Assembly (NCBI GenBank): GCA_019614645.1
Contig: JABWDB010000005.1
Location: 8,092,001 to 8,156,000 of the forward strand
Direction of reading: 5' to 3'
Origin: Stratiolaelaps scimitus
Taxonomy: Eukaryota; Arthropoda; Arachnida; Mesostigmata; Laelapidae
Length of the DNA: 64,000 bases
Position numbers and translations under genes: made by a program. Numbering within the stretch: the stretch's first letter is position 1; every line of letters begins with the position of its first letter. Positions 39,401-48,984 of the stretch are shown here, one piece after another. The notes beneath the pieces are model-generated. The model made no database searches. It was not told the DNA's origin and saw only the letters and a program-made list of their open reading frames with translations.

Positions 39401-42400
39401 CAATCACCGGATCCCTGGTGGCACTTGAGACGAGATTTGGCTTGGCAGTTGGCGGTCAGGTAAACGAACCGGGCGCTCGCGTCGACCGGCTTCGAGTGCA
39501 CGCTGCGTGCTGTGCTGCATCCGCCACTAAGCCCGCACGGGACGTCGATCGGCTCTGGACACTAGAGGCAATCGGGATCAAGGACGCCGCTGAGCCTACG
39601 GCATCTGCCGATGAGGCGGAGGCCTTGCGTCAATTCACCGAAGGGCTAGCCCACAATGGGAAGGCATATACGGTAACACTACCTAAACACTCTTCGATAG
39701 TATCCTTGGTCAACAACCACGATACCGCCCTTCGCCGCCTGGCGTCAAAGCGTCGGGCGCTCATCAGCAACCCGGAATGGTGGACTGGGCCAGCCTGGCT
39801 GGCGCTTCCGGAGGAACAGAGGCTAGCTCAGAAGCTGCGACGCGCGGAGCACCACGAATCGGCCGAGATAACGGCGGAACTTCGAGCAGTAGTCGCCCCA
39901 ACCTTGACGGTGGACCCTCTCCTCAATCTTGCCCGCCTTAGTACATGGGAGCTAGTTCCGGCCATGACAACCCCGCAGACGCACCTCGCATTACGCCGCT
40001 TCTTCGCTACTTACCCCGTCTGCGCACAAATCATCTCGGACAATGGCCGCTCCATTGTAAAGGCCGCCACCGATACAAGACGACTGTTGAACTCCATGCG
40101 CGAACGACTAGCGCGAGAACTGCTTACGCAACGGCGAGTAGAGTGGGTGTTCAACTGCCCGCTTGCACCTTGGCATGGGGGAGTTTTCGAGCGTATTGTC
40201 GGCACTGTCAAGCGAGCTCTGGTCAAGACACTAGGTCGTAGTTCCATTAGTTTCGAGGAACTGCGTACTATTGTCCGTGAGTTCGCCGCCGTGATCAACG
40301 ACCGTCCGCTCACCCACGTCGAGGCTGACTCCGGTGACACCATCGCGATTATTCCGGCGCAGTCTTGCGCGGAGGGCCTACTCGGCCGCCGCTCTGCTCA
40401 TTAGAGCCACTGGATCGCCGCGGTCCTAACGGCACTGGTGTGCTGGTACCTGAAGCGCAGCCTGAACAGTTGCGGCTAGCCATATTGGAGCGGACTAACT
40501 ACTTCAAATCCCTCTCAGTCCGCTGGTATCGCGAATACATACTGATGCTCCGAACCGCCAACCTGGATGGAAAGGGAAAGGCAAGACCGATCGCTGTAGG
40601 CGATGTTTGCCTGGTCAAGGGCGACAACGCCCCCCGCATCAAATGGAACCTTGTACGAGTCCTGGAGGTGCAATCGAGCCGTACACATCTGTCTCTTCAA
40701 TTGTCTACTGGCTCACTCCGCAGCACAACCGTAGCGTGGTCTCGCCGCTCCGCTGTCCATCTATGCGATCCACCTTCTATCCGGTCCGAAATTCGACTCC
40801 CCAACGAAACGACATCCCCGTCGTAAGACAACCGGTCGAACTCTCGGGTAGAATCTCAAAACAGTGTTCAGTTGAAAACAGAGTCGCATCAATTTATGTT
40901 ACTTTTTCGTGTTTCGTATAGTTTGACGTCCGTCTGTAATATGTTGTACAAATTGTGGGTAATTCGTTTTTCTGATACATGATCTTCGAGTAGCGCTGTA
41001 AGGCTCGAGGAATGGCCAATCGATTTATTCTAAAGTTTAGCTCAAAATGACTAATGATGGCCACAACCCAACTATTTCCGCCCATGGTTCAATGTCTACT
41101 TGAGGTAAACGTGAAGTCTCCGATGTTTGTTTGCAACTACCTATAATATATTGGGGACCCTTCTAATTAATCACTCGTAGTAAGCTCTCTCCCCTTCTCA
41201 AAGGTACGCTAAACTCACGAAGACTATCGTCCATTATCCGTGACCATATCTGCAATCCATGTCATATTGTTCCGTTCATGTGATCGCCACCAAATAGCAC
41301 TAAAATCAAATCTGTGACCAGCAAAGAGTTGGTCCCACCTAATATTTTTCTTACATCCGACGTTACGAAAATGCCTCGCCAAGAGGACGCATTGAACCTA
41401 TGTCCCCGTCGCTATCACAGCGTTGGCCGGTCAGGTTGGCGGCGTATTTCTTTTTGTTGATTTCATCAAAAGCAAACCCCATTCATTGGACAGGTCGGGG
41501 CGCGGCACGCGACACTGGCGACTCCCGCCGTTGCTGAAGCCGGTGGCAACGACGTCCGCGGGCAGCAGCCTTCGAGTCCACAGGCCCGGCTGTCGCCTCG
41601 ATCGACCGTCAGTGGCCAACAGCAAAAGCGACGACAGCCCATGCGTGTTTTTCAGCAGCAGCAGCAACGGACACAACGGACGCCACCCCGGCCGCAGCAG
41701 CTGTCCCCGTTCCAGCCGCAGTTACACCATCAGCAGACGACACACGTACAGCTCCAGCCACAGACGAAACAGAAATACCAGCAACGGCTGCTACCGGCTG
41801 TTCATCGGCTCGCTCCAGCTGTACGTCACGGCAATGATAAAAATAGACAAAATAGAATTGCTTGGGCCCTGAATTGAATTGACATTGCGAGTGGCGCAAT
41901 CGCGTTAGGCTGACACGCAAGGGTTGAACGACGCATATGGGAACAAGGCGCCGACAGCACGGGGGCCTCGCGTTAGCAAACATGACTAGGCAAGAAAAAA
42001 ATCGCGCGAATAAATTACGCTACTACAAGTGCAGGGTGGGAGCGAGGAACCTTGTTATTTTTTTGTTGCTGATGTGCCTTTCATTGTGGTGCGTTCTTTT
42101 TCAATGATTTCATTAGCAAATCTGCACACACACACAGCACTGTGCAGACACTGCACAGAAGCAATTAATTCCGCACACTCCATTTGCATCCACGAAGTAA
42201 AAGAACGATTTCTTCGGAAGATTCTTGATCCGCGAATTTTAGTGTCCGATCAGCCAGAAAATGCATTTTCTCACAAGTAGGGTAACGTTGATAGCGCTAG
42301 ATACGATCCGACCTACAACTAGCGGATACATACCATGTCTCCCACCCTCTCCCAGGTTAAATCAAAGGGCCATTTGAGCATGTTACGAAACGTAAAGTGT

Positions 42401-43121
42401 TTCTCATAGTCACTGAAAAGCGGAGAGAAAAAACGAACGCTGACGGCAGAAAACATAACTTGGGAGAACCCGGCTCCTTCGGCACCACGGTGACCTTTAT
42501 GCCGAACATATAACCACCAACCACCCCTTAAGCCTAATCATATGCCAGTTCGCTTTGTATGCTGCTCCTGTGCCCGCTACGAAATCAACAGCTCGACTCC
42601 ACTACATCTAGTTCTCTCTCTGTCTTTCTCTCTTTATTCTCTATTTTCGTCCGTTTGCTTATGCTGACATTGCTCTATCGCGGGTACAGCCTCATGCCAG
42701 CAGTGCAGGAGACGTGACAGCGAATCAAGGCTCGAGGGCATCGCCGGGCGTTGGGACTCAGCGCGGCGACCTCGACCATCCCCAGCCGCTGTCGTTCGAC
42801 TGCAAACAGCAGCTGTGGCCACCTCTCGAGGCTTCTTGTCAACTCGCATCTAGCAGTTTCGCTGGCCAGCTGGCTACTCAGAACGGGCATCAGCTTCAGC
42901 AGACGAGTGGACCGCTGTCTCTAGCCCAATGTAAAGGGCAGCAGTCGGGCGTGCAACAGCCGTTGACAGCCACTGCTAGCGCCACAGTCAGACATCGTCA
43001 CCTGCAGCAGAGGAAAATGGATCTCGTTGAAGCGTCGCGCAGGTCGGTTCATAATTCCATTAAGTCTTTAGCTGTGGATTCTCACTCTGACGCGTTTACT
43101 GCTACAGCACCGTGTGCTTGA
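30190..43121 (+). CDS. AMFR: AMFR/gp78-type ER E3 ubiquitin ligase, six exons, 5' end missing
   Basis: Exons at 30190-30447, 32072-32482, 32715-32959, 34928-35450, 41494-41820 and 42690-43121 join in phase to about 730 residues. The family sits in the ER membrane and ubiquitinates substrates for ER-associated degradation. Seen here: hydrophobic segments in the first three exons, with DKFWNFVFYKFIFIFGVLNV and LSMASLVISMQLR closely like animal AMFR. The RING-H2 finger has CAIC, PCGHLFHNTC and CPTC, formed across the exon 3/4 junction, with all eight ligands present. NHLFTFDGSRYFSWLPS, a conserved post-RING block, follows a polyQ run. Missing: the N-terminal exon(s), a visible CUE ubiquitin-binding domain and the C-terminal p97/VCP-binding motif known from vertebrates. 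A basic RHLQQRKMDL segment may match the E2-binding region. Exons 5 and 6 are less certain than 1-4. Confidence 0.9.
31884..31950 (+). repeat. tRNA-derived SINE piece in AMFR intron
   Basis: GGGTAGCTCAGCTGGT is a strong tRNA 5' end and box A. A degenerate box B (GCGATTCCTCAATCG) follows about 45 nt later, and an AAC-rich tail lies at 31981-32022. This is the layout of a tRNA-derived SINE. It sits about 50-190 nt upstream of the next exon's acceptor. Confidence 0.5.
32072..32482 (+). CDS. AMFR: AMFR exon b, central membrane domain
   Basis: 137 codons, phase 0, acceptor TTTCAG and donor GTGAGT. It opens with LSFSPSVPVGAHVRLVG, equivalent to the LSFSPTTP region of vertebrate AMFR. Hydrophobic helices follow (LNAGYVLARYVYV), then an Ala/Gly-rich loop not seen in vertebrates, then YYTELVFELATLAVDFLHHL, which matches the family. 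Confidence 0.93.
32715..32959 (+). CDS. AMFR: AMFR exon c, last membrane segment and first half of RING
   Basis: Acceptor TTTAG, donor GTGGGT, leaving phase 2. It encodes LSMASLVISMQLR, a basic helix (RRRVLKHRNYLRVL) and the RING start DNCAICWELM to PCGHLFH. Reading past the donor gives WVSRG and loses the remaining zinc ligands. Splicing at this donor restores HNTC, matching the family. Confidence 0.94.
33393..33410. repeat. (AT)n microsatellite
   Basis: Short AT run in the intron that interrupts the RING finger. Confidence 0.8.
34928..35450 (+). CDS. AMFR: AMFR exon d, second half of RING, polyQ, post-RING block
   Basis: Acceptor TGTAG, donor GTAAGG. The first base completes the Asn codon of HNTC, and LRSWLEQDTSCPTCR finishes the RING. 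A Ser/Ala-rich linker and a run of about twelve Gln follow. NHLFTFDGSRYFSWLPS then corresponds to the NHFFHFDGSR block of vertebrate AMFR. In vertebrates a CUE domain begins soon after; here the exon ends at QHVSASS. Confidence 0.94.
37343..37347. repeat. Target-site duplication, left (CAGTG)
   Basis: The same five bases occur at 40862-40866 immediately after the 3' LTR. Five bases is the usual duplication for BEL/Pao elements. Confidence 0.75.
37348..37507 (+). repeat. 5' LTR of BEL/Pao element
   Basis: 160 nt. It matches 40670-40861 throughout except for about four substitutions and a 32-nt gap. The gap is flanked by CCGC copies, so it looks like a slippage or recombination deletion in this LTR. 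The ends are GCAA...CAAAT rather than the common TG...CA. Confidence 0.88.
37508..37525 (+). promoter_or_regulatory. Primer-binding site of BEL/Pao element
   Basis: TGGTGCCGTGACACGGGA begins with TGG directly at the LTR end. This is the position and start expected for pairing with a tRNA 3' CCA end. Which tRNA is not determined. Confidence 0.75.
38024..38872 (+). pseudogene. BEL/Pao gag remnant
   Basis: 282 codons; a start a few codons downstream at MEANASQR is also possible. It holds an N-terminal coiled-coil-like region (LLKTRRTMLRKRF, ending near AQISDHPQL), a Gln/Thr/Pro linker with polyQ, and the FTGGENFKLFKQQ start of the Pao gag homology region. That domain is cut short after about 20 residues. 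The zinc-knuckle remnant (CQVCKSRDHYTVMHP) is read in another frame, so a deletion junction near 38.73-38.83 kb also shifted the frame. Confidence 0.8.
38869..40404 (+). pseudogene. BEL/Pao pol with reverse transcriptase excised
   Basis: A 511-codon uninterrupted frame. In order: retropepsin-like protease with RLFLDTGSMLTFI around residue 50; the linker that in Pao elements leads into reverse transcriptase, ending NNHDTALRRLASKRR; then ALISNPEWWTGPAWLALP, which normally follows RNase H. Next comes an integrase remnant starting ELVPAMTTPQTHLALRRFF with SDNG and PWHGGVFERIVGTVKRAL. So reverse transcriptase, RNase H and the first integrase Asp are missing, while the second and third acidic positions remain. 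The joins are in frame. The frame breaks at about 40.37 kb. Confidence 0.88.
40365..40826 (+). pseudogene. BEL/Pao pol C-terminal piece, frame-shifted
   Basis: It continues the Pao integrase C-terminal domain in another frame: LDRRGPNGTGVLVPEAQ, a region of the type NYFKSLSVRWYREYILML, then DVCLVKGDNAPRIKWNLVRV. That last motif is the Pao DUF5641-like tail. Coding sequence runs into the 3' LTR, which begins at 40670. Confidence 0.82.
40670..40861 (+). repeat. 3' LTR of BEL/Pao element
   Basis: 192 nt, the longer LTR copy. It keeps the 32 nt missing from the 5' LTR. Its first part overlaps the end of pol, followed by the CAGTG target duplication at 40862. Confidence 0.88.
41494..41820 (+). 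CDS. AMFR: AMFR exon e (probable), Gln/Pro-rich
   Basis: 109 codons, acceptor GGACAG and donor GTACGT, phase 0 on both sides, so it joins exon d and exon f without a frame change. The product is Gln/Pro/Arg-rich (PRPQQLSPFQPQLHHQQ) with no known domain. Two other frames are also open across most of it, so the frame call rests on phase. The vertebrate protein has its CUE domain just before this point; no CUE-like residues are visible. Confidence 0.55.
42690..43121 (+). CDS. AMFR: AMFR exon f (probable terminal exon)
   Basis: The acceptor CGGGTACAG follows a long CT-rich tract and phase 0 fits exon e. The product is Gln/Ser-rich, then has RHRHLQQRKMDLVEASRR, which loosely resembles the basic E2-binding helix of vertebrate AMFR (LVQRKDELLQQARKR). 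The frame stops at TGA 43119-43121, and AATAAA follows at 43303. An alternative donor AG|GTCGGT after 43042 would continue to an unseen exon that could carry the p97-binding motif. Confidence 0.55.
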   Translation, partial: PHASSAGDVTANQGSRASPGVGTQRGDLDHPQPLSFDCKQQLWPPLEASCQLASSSFAGQLATQNGHQLQQTSGPLSLAQCKGQQSGVQQPLTATASATVRHRHLQQRKMDLVEASRRSVHNSIKSLAVDSHSDAFTATAPCA

Positions 43122-43302
43122 CCGGCATGAGCGTGTATCTGTTTACTTGCTTCTTGCTATATGAGCGTGGTTTGTAGCACGTATGTATGTATCTGTGGGA
43201 TTCACATGCGTTGATTTCCCGCCAACATTCCCCTTATGAGAAACACTTATTTGAAGCTCATGCAGCTTCTAAAGCTCTATCCTGATTAGATATAGACTTG
43301 CC

Positions 43303-43308
43303 AATAAA
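43303..43308 (+). terminator. Possible AMFR poly(A) signal
   Basis: AATAAA, 182 nt after the stop codon of exon f. It supports exon f being terminal but is a short motif in AT-rich sequence. Confidence 0.45.
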
Positions 43309-44120
43309 TGCTAATACTAGAGTGCGGTCTGTCTCTAGACTGTCTACACTCGAGATAACTTTAAGCCACTTCCGTCGACCCGTTCACCGTTTGACGTTCA
43401 AAACACCTTCCGTTCTTTTTTGGTGTTTACAGGAAATTCCTTGAACGTACTGAGAGACATCAGTCTTGATTAACGTCATCATCTTCAACGTCAACATTAT
43501 CATCATGTTGATTTACTCAGCAACTGGTCACAGAATTCAACAACCAGAATAATAGGCAGACTAACTAATACCACACGCTGTCGCCACCCTCCGCCAAACC
43601 GAACATGGACGGAGCCCACGACAACATGGCAACAACAGCTAAGACTAGTGTGAAGAGGAATGGAGAGGAAAAGCTCGACGAAGATAGACGATCCATGATG
43701 ACGACCATGACAACGCTGGTGATCGTCCTCAAGAAATCATTAGTGTGCTTGTGTGCGCACCTATCTCGCTGTATACCCCTGCCGACTGGTCCATGCCCGA
43801 CTCATTGTAGTTCCAGATGTGTCGCGAGCGTTTCACAGCCACAGTGCACACGACCACCTCAATGCGAGCATTGTGCAGCGAGATATATAAGTAAAGCTTT
43901 ACAGAAGTTATATGAAGTCGGTGTAGACGCCCCAGCGGGTCAACATTGTGGCCGGAACTCCAGATATCGAGTTCCTTCCTGGTTTCCGAGACTGAATTAA
44001 TGAGAGGGTTATTGGCGGTCTCGTACGATTCAAGCCAGAATGCCTACCTCCGGGGTTAAGGTCCTCAAGGCCCACAATGGGCGAGTAACCAAATAACTGA
44101 ATAACAACTAGAAATTAGAG

Positions 44121-44180
44121 TGAGAGAAAGAGAGAGAGAAAAAAGAAAGAGAGAGAGAGAGAAAAAGAGAGAGAGAGAGC
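44121..44180. repeat. (GA)n-rich tract
   Basis: Interrupted GA/AAAG repeat. Confidence 0.85.
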
Positions 44181-44539
44181 CTAGTTTTATGGTAAGATTG
44201 CACACTGAGATCAGTGGGCGTATATGTCTCTGAGAGCATGGGACCGAGTTGTGCTTGACAGTATACATGGAAAACAGGCAAGATTAAGGCACAATCATTG
44301 AGCGGGGTGCCGATGACACGTCGAGCTTGAATAGCTTCTTGTTGCACAGAACGTGATAGATAGTAACCACTACTCTTTTTCCTGACGTAAGGAAGAACTG
44401 GGTCCCGAAATGTCAGAGACCAGATTCCGTAAGATAACTATGACGAATCTCGGGCACGTATCGCTGGCCGATCGGCCAGCGTTTTTCGTCATCTTTTTGT
44501 GAAATACAAGTAGAATAGACTGACGTAAACCTGACCTAC

Positions 44540-44573
<34 letters not shown>
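44540..44573. repeat. (TAA)n microsatellite
   Basis: About ten TAA units. Confidence 0.9.
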
Positions 44574-44574
<1 letters not shown>

Positions 44575-45658
44575 TTATTATTATCACTATTTTAATATTC
44601 TTTCACAAAATGATATACATCTTTTGGAATAAGAAAAAAACTTATTAAGCGCTATATAATTTGTCTTTCGAAAAGCGCGAAATAAACGAAACAAACAAAA
44701 TAATAAGATTTTGCGAGATCCTTCATTGTGGGACTGCTGCTAAAATTCAACTTCTGACACGTTTACATCATTTTATACGCTTATATCGATAGATACGAAC
44801 ATCCTGTGTATATAATAAAACTCTAATATTCGAGTGTTGCAGATTTTTTTTATATAGGCAGAACATTTTGACGAAATCGCAGTACAATTTGATCAATTGT
44901 GTACCTCACCTAAACCTATACCATACATGAATTCTGTGAGATATTCAGCGTACACGTGATCGTTTAGTATTAACAACTCAACGTGCGCAGGGGCGTGGCG
45001 GGTGGGCCAGCAGTATATCATATATCACGATTGTAATATATACACAAGTGTACACGTTCGCAAGTGTCAACAATAATAGTACAGAACGTTGGAGGAGAGA
45101 TGATCATGCTTGTCATTTGATTCTAGCTAGACGACGTGAACTCGTATAAACAACTTATGCAGAAAACACTTCAGCCAAGGAACAGAACCCTTCGAATGAG
45201 AGTGTACCCCATGAAGAACGTGAGGTCCATGAACCTGTCAGCCGGAACCGCTGTTGTGGCTGACTACCGTAACGAATTTATCGTTTCTCGACTATAGAAT
45301 TATAAGACTAGTGATGATCATCCACTGACTCGAGAGGATACCAATCGTGTCGTATATAGAAATCAAGTAAATTGCATCTATTGCTATTGCGAGGGTATGT
45401 ATCAATCGGATGAGGCGCAAGCACATGTGACGACCTCCAAGCACACACATCTTTGTGTTCCGCTGGTGGTTCCACCAGCGGGTTTCAATTGCGCCAGGCG
45501 GTAAAATCGAGGTCAAATAATGATGATGAGCTAATCGATGAGTGATAATCGGAGTTGGACATTTGACACGGACACGCTGCGAGAGGAAGGGCGGCGGGTT
45601 CGAGACGATGGTGCTTACATCCTCTAGGCTATCGATATGGCTAGGTGTATCTATCAAG

Positions 45659-45704
45659 ATGGACGACGAGAAGAAGAGTGAGATCGACAGCGAGAAACTA
45701 GGGC
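45659..45704 (+). CDS. Candidate first coding exon, hypothetical
   Basis: An ATG with A at -3 and G at +4 opens MDDEKKSEIDSEKLG and is followed by GTAAGT (phase 1). The highly charged start and consensus donor are exon-like, but 15 codons are too few to be sure and no downstream partner exon was identified. Confidence 0.2.
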
Positions 45705-47334
45705 GTAAGTCGAGTGCAACTGTAGATATTGTATGCCGAGTATATTGTACGCACTCAATGCGTTGTCGTCACTGCCGCAACCAAACCGATAAGTGAGTTT
45801 TATGAATAATAAATATGATAGCAAATAAAGGCACGTGCGGCGTTGGCGTGAACAACTGTCGCGCGGATATCCGAACATCGGTGTGGCGATTTTTGTCGTT
45901 TCTAGTTGTTGATTCATTTTAGGCATGGCCTCCTTTATTTGAATGCTGATGTCTTCGGCAATATATTGCCAACATATAATAAGGGATAAGAGGGGATATG
46001 TATTTAAAAAGACGCACAATCATGGTCAGTAAATGTTGAGATACCTATAAACACTTGTTTACAACCATGACGGCGACACATAGTAATAATATTGATAATT
46101 CTTTCCGTTCTGTACTTGGCTTCAGCACGGATGTGGACTGATTCCTCGACTATGTTAAAGTAATTTCTATTGCCAGAATCATTCGACCATTCTAGTGCAA
46201 CTGCCCCCCCCCCCAACTTTAGCTCCACCGACAATAACATTGGCAACTGTTTCCTAAGTTAATTATCGAGGGAAAACGCACATCTTACTATCTCAGGCAT
46301 AATGTCAAGTATTGTACACTCATCCAAATGCATTTGACGAAGTACCGCATTGGAAGCACCGCTCACGATCGCATCTCATCGCTCGATGTGAATCACCAAT
46401 ATCGTTTCCACTAGAGGCTTCGCTGAGGAAATCACGACCTTCATAAGTATTAACAAAGTCCAGGCCTTCCAACTTCACTGCAACTTCTCTGGGAAATCCT
46501 GTGTTGATCGCTTCCTCTCTGAATGTCTACGTGTGATCTCCGTCATCTAATGCTAGGTCTCTTGGTGTTCCGTTCGATATTTTGATGCGTATATATATAT
46601 ATGATCGCCTTCGTCGAAGTTAAAAAGCAAATATCGAGCGGAATTGAAACCACTTTCGCAATGATTGACCAAGTTGGATCGAATCAAAGGTAACAGCATT
46701 CAGGTCTCATAGTTCGTGTCATGCAGATGCGGCTTGACAACGTTCTGCAGCCACAGTTCGCTTAGTGACAAATTGGTGTATTCCTAAAAGAAATGTTGGC
46801 TGAGATTCCGCCCGAAAACATTTAGTCTTGGCGTATATCTAGCTCAACGTTAACACTCACACTTACACGAGTGTTTGACAGCGAAATACATCACGATCGG
46901 CGCAGCAAAATTTGTTTGTCGTTTTTACTTTTGTGCACTTTTGTTTGCCGAGATGGCAGGACAAATTCTCCTCCCCACGAGAGAGAGAGAGAGAGGACAT
47001 CGATGCGCACACATCTAGGCTCCTAATCTCGACCAACTGTCTGGCCAACTCAACGTCAGTTCTCTGTCTATACCTTGGCTAGAAATACTGCTTCAACAAG
47101 GATCATGAACCATGAACGCATGCTCCCGAACAGCTTCTTATCATATGGGCCCTGCCAGCCTTTGGTAAGTGGAACAAAACTGGACTTCTGTTATTCGAGA
47201 CAGGTGGTGGTGGTTCGCTTGATTGTGCGGAGCTACGATTTCTTTTGCGGCAGAAATACAATAACAGAATCACTTCTGTTTCCCATGTGATCCCTACCCT
47301 CTGTGGTATGTGCGGAGCACACCCTCCACCCCAC

Positions 47335-47400
47335 CGAAAGATTTGAACTTATAACCGGCCATCTGTGTATAGCAGCATTCAGTGATCTCCACTAGTTTGT
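47335..47400 (-). repeat. Possible tRNA-derived SINE piece
   Basis: The minus strand shows CTAGTGGAGATCACTG (box-A-like), then GGTTATAAGTTCAAATC with a box-B-like end. Weaker than the other tRNA-like pieces. It lies just upstream of the Kunitz gene start. Confidence 0.3.
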
Positions 47401-47420
47401 TCAGTAGAAAACGGCAAAAT

Positions 47421-47475
47421 ATGAGAGCTCTAATTCTACTATCGTTCGTATTCACATCAGGCATTCTGCCACTTG
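47421..47475 (+). CDS. Kunitz gene exon 1, signal peptide
   Basis: ATG preceded by AAAAT; 18 codons plus one base; donor TTG|GTAAGT. Almost entirely the hydrophobic signal sequence. Confidence 0.85.
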
Positions 47476-48486
47476 GTAAGTACCACGAGACGACCTGTTT
47501 CTAGCGACTGACACAGCTGTAGTTGCTGAAGGTGTACCGCGAATCCAGACACCTCTGTTATCGACCTGCTTATTTCAGCTAGATTTCCGAATAGCCTAGG
47601 CAAGGATGCATAATTGTACACATTCACAATTAATATTCAGAAGTAATTTTTAGAACGAATAGAACGAAGTTGCACATTTTCTTATCGCGCAATTATTTCA
47701 CTTTATCTTGTTTCGTTTTTCGCCACGGACAGTCCATTGCTGTCCACGGTATCAGCCCGTTTACGTGTTTGTCGAGTACGAAAACAACTGCAAGCTTATC
47801 GACATCGGGTGCAAGACCCCGCCTCCAGATTCCTTTGAAACATGCGAAGAGTGCCAGAAAGCCAAAGGTTTGATCGTCGACGGCTTAACTATGTACACAA
47901 TTTACATTCTCTAATTCGTGTATGTTTAAAGTTGTACATATGTATGTAATACAATAATAACTCTGAGATTATACTTACATAGTGGTTGTTAGTCATCGGG
48001 TAGTGCTAACGATGTCGGCTCCGCGCAGGCGATAGATCATTAGAATTATTAATCGTAGCCGGCAAGAGCGAAATCCAAGTGGCAAACCAAACGCCAACTA
48101 ACAAAGTTCAAGGTAATTAATTAAAACGTATGTCTGGCGTACATAAATGAAAAAAAACGTCTCGTTTTCTATATCTTAGTTTATTTATTGCTGACTTGAT
48201 GGGAACAGATGCAATACGTCGAATGTTTGCGTTTCCATTACAAAGACAATAGCTCTCCCTAATCTCATGTTAATTTCCCGCTCCGCTAGTGGATGCCAGA
48301 TGCAACCAACAACTTCCTGGACCCCTCACCAAAAACTGTGTGAAGGGCACAACAACCAGTGGATTCTATTACGATGCCAGCACGAACAGTTGCGTCGAAC
48401 GGGCTACGTGCGGGCCTATGGGATTCACTACGGAATCTGAATGTCTTGAAGCTTGCATTGCAAAGTTGCCTCGTTGCACCCTCTAA
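47421..48486 (+). CDS. Secreted protein with two Kunitz-like modules, three exons
   Basis: Exons 47421-47475, 47733-47867 and 48290-48486 join in phase to 128 residues. Exon 1 encodes MRALILLSFVFTSGILPL, a signal peptide. Exon 2 has a Cys-rich module resembling the rear of a Kunitz domain (CCPRYQPVYVF, NNCKLIDIGC, TCEECQ). Exon 3 has a six-Cys Kunitz-like module: CNQQ, NCVKG, GFYYDASTNSC, RATC, SECLEAC. Kunitz proteins usually inhibit serine proteases, and in ticks and mites they are abundant secreted proteins. Here C1-C2 spacing is long (11 residues) and the usual GPC reactive site is replaced by KNC-V, so protease inhibition is uncertain. A poly(A) signal follows. Confidence 0.85.
47733..47867 (+). 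CDS. Kunitz gene exon 2, first Cys-rich module
   Basis: Acceptor CGGACAG, donor AAAG|GTTTGA. The frame enters with two bases completing Val and leaves one base. It encodes seven Cys in 44 residues, with a paired CC at the start. Confidence 0.83.
48290..48486 (+). CDS. Kunitz gene exon 3, second module and stop
   Basis: Acceptor CGCTAG. The single carried G plus TG gives Val, then DARCNQQLPG. The six-Cys module ends SECLEACIAKLPRCTL and a TAA stop. Confidence 0.86.
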
Positions 48487-48585
48487 CGTTATGCTACGCA
48501 TGAGGAAATATTGCAGCGATCAACGGCGAGCTGAGAACCGAATGAGCTCGATCGAATCGCATCGAAGTGATGCAGGGATATATTG

Positions 48586-48591
48586 AATAAA
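48586..48591 (+). terminator. Kunitz gene poly(A) signal
   Basis: AATAAA 100 nt after the stop codon. Confidence 0.7.
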
Positions 48592-48984
48592 AAATATAAT
48601 TGCGTTGTGCCGTAATATTTTCCCCACTAAACTCAGGTTAAAAATTCCACTACGAACTTATGACAACCCATTTAAGAGCGCTTAAGACCCATAAGAGAGA
48701 GAGAGAGCTTAAGCATTGCGAAATTGCAGCTCCTTTAATAAACCAATAAACCATTTAGTTATGTGGTGATGAGTGCAGTATTTTAATGCTCATCCTGTAG
48801 AGTAGGTGTGTTTTACCTCTCGCACGTTGTTACTGCTTAGCAACGCGAACATCGCAGAGGAGCGAATTTCCAACTTATGGCCAGAAGTGAGTGAGCGATT
48901 TTGCTTATCTACGCGAGATCGAGGGTAGATTGTAGGCGACACTGCTTCTACTAGTTACATTTGACACGAACGGTATCGTAGACG

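Larger units (their letters stand above)
37343..40866 (+). mobile_element. BEL/Pao LTR retrotransposon, internally deleted, in AMFR intron
   Basis: Two LTRs (37348-37507 and 40670-40861) are flanked by an identical 5-bp target duplication, CAGTG. TGGTGCCGTGACACGG directly after the 5' LTR is the expected primer-binding site. The interior encodes a Pao-type gag start, an aspartic protease and the rear half of an integrase. Reverse transcriptase, RNase H, most of gag and the front of the integrase core are absent. The element lies in the same orientation as the host gene, within intron 4. The LTRs differ at about four positions plus one 32-nt indel, so insertion is fairly recent and was presumably made by proteins of a complete relative. 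Confidence 0.93.
43330..47330. other. Intergenic stretch, mostly empty
   Basis: It contains a (GA)n run at 44.12 kb, a (TAA)n run at 44.54 kb and one weak first-exon candidate at 45.66 kb. A minus-strand open frame (45292-45657) and others have no recognisable content. Confidence 0.5.
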
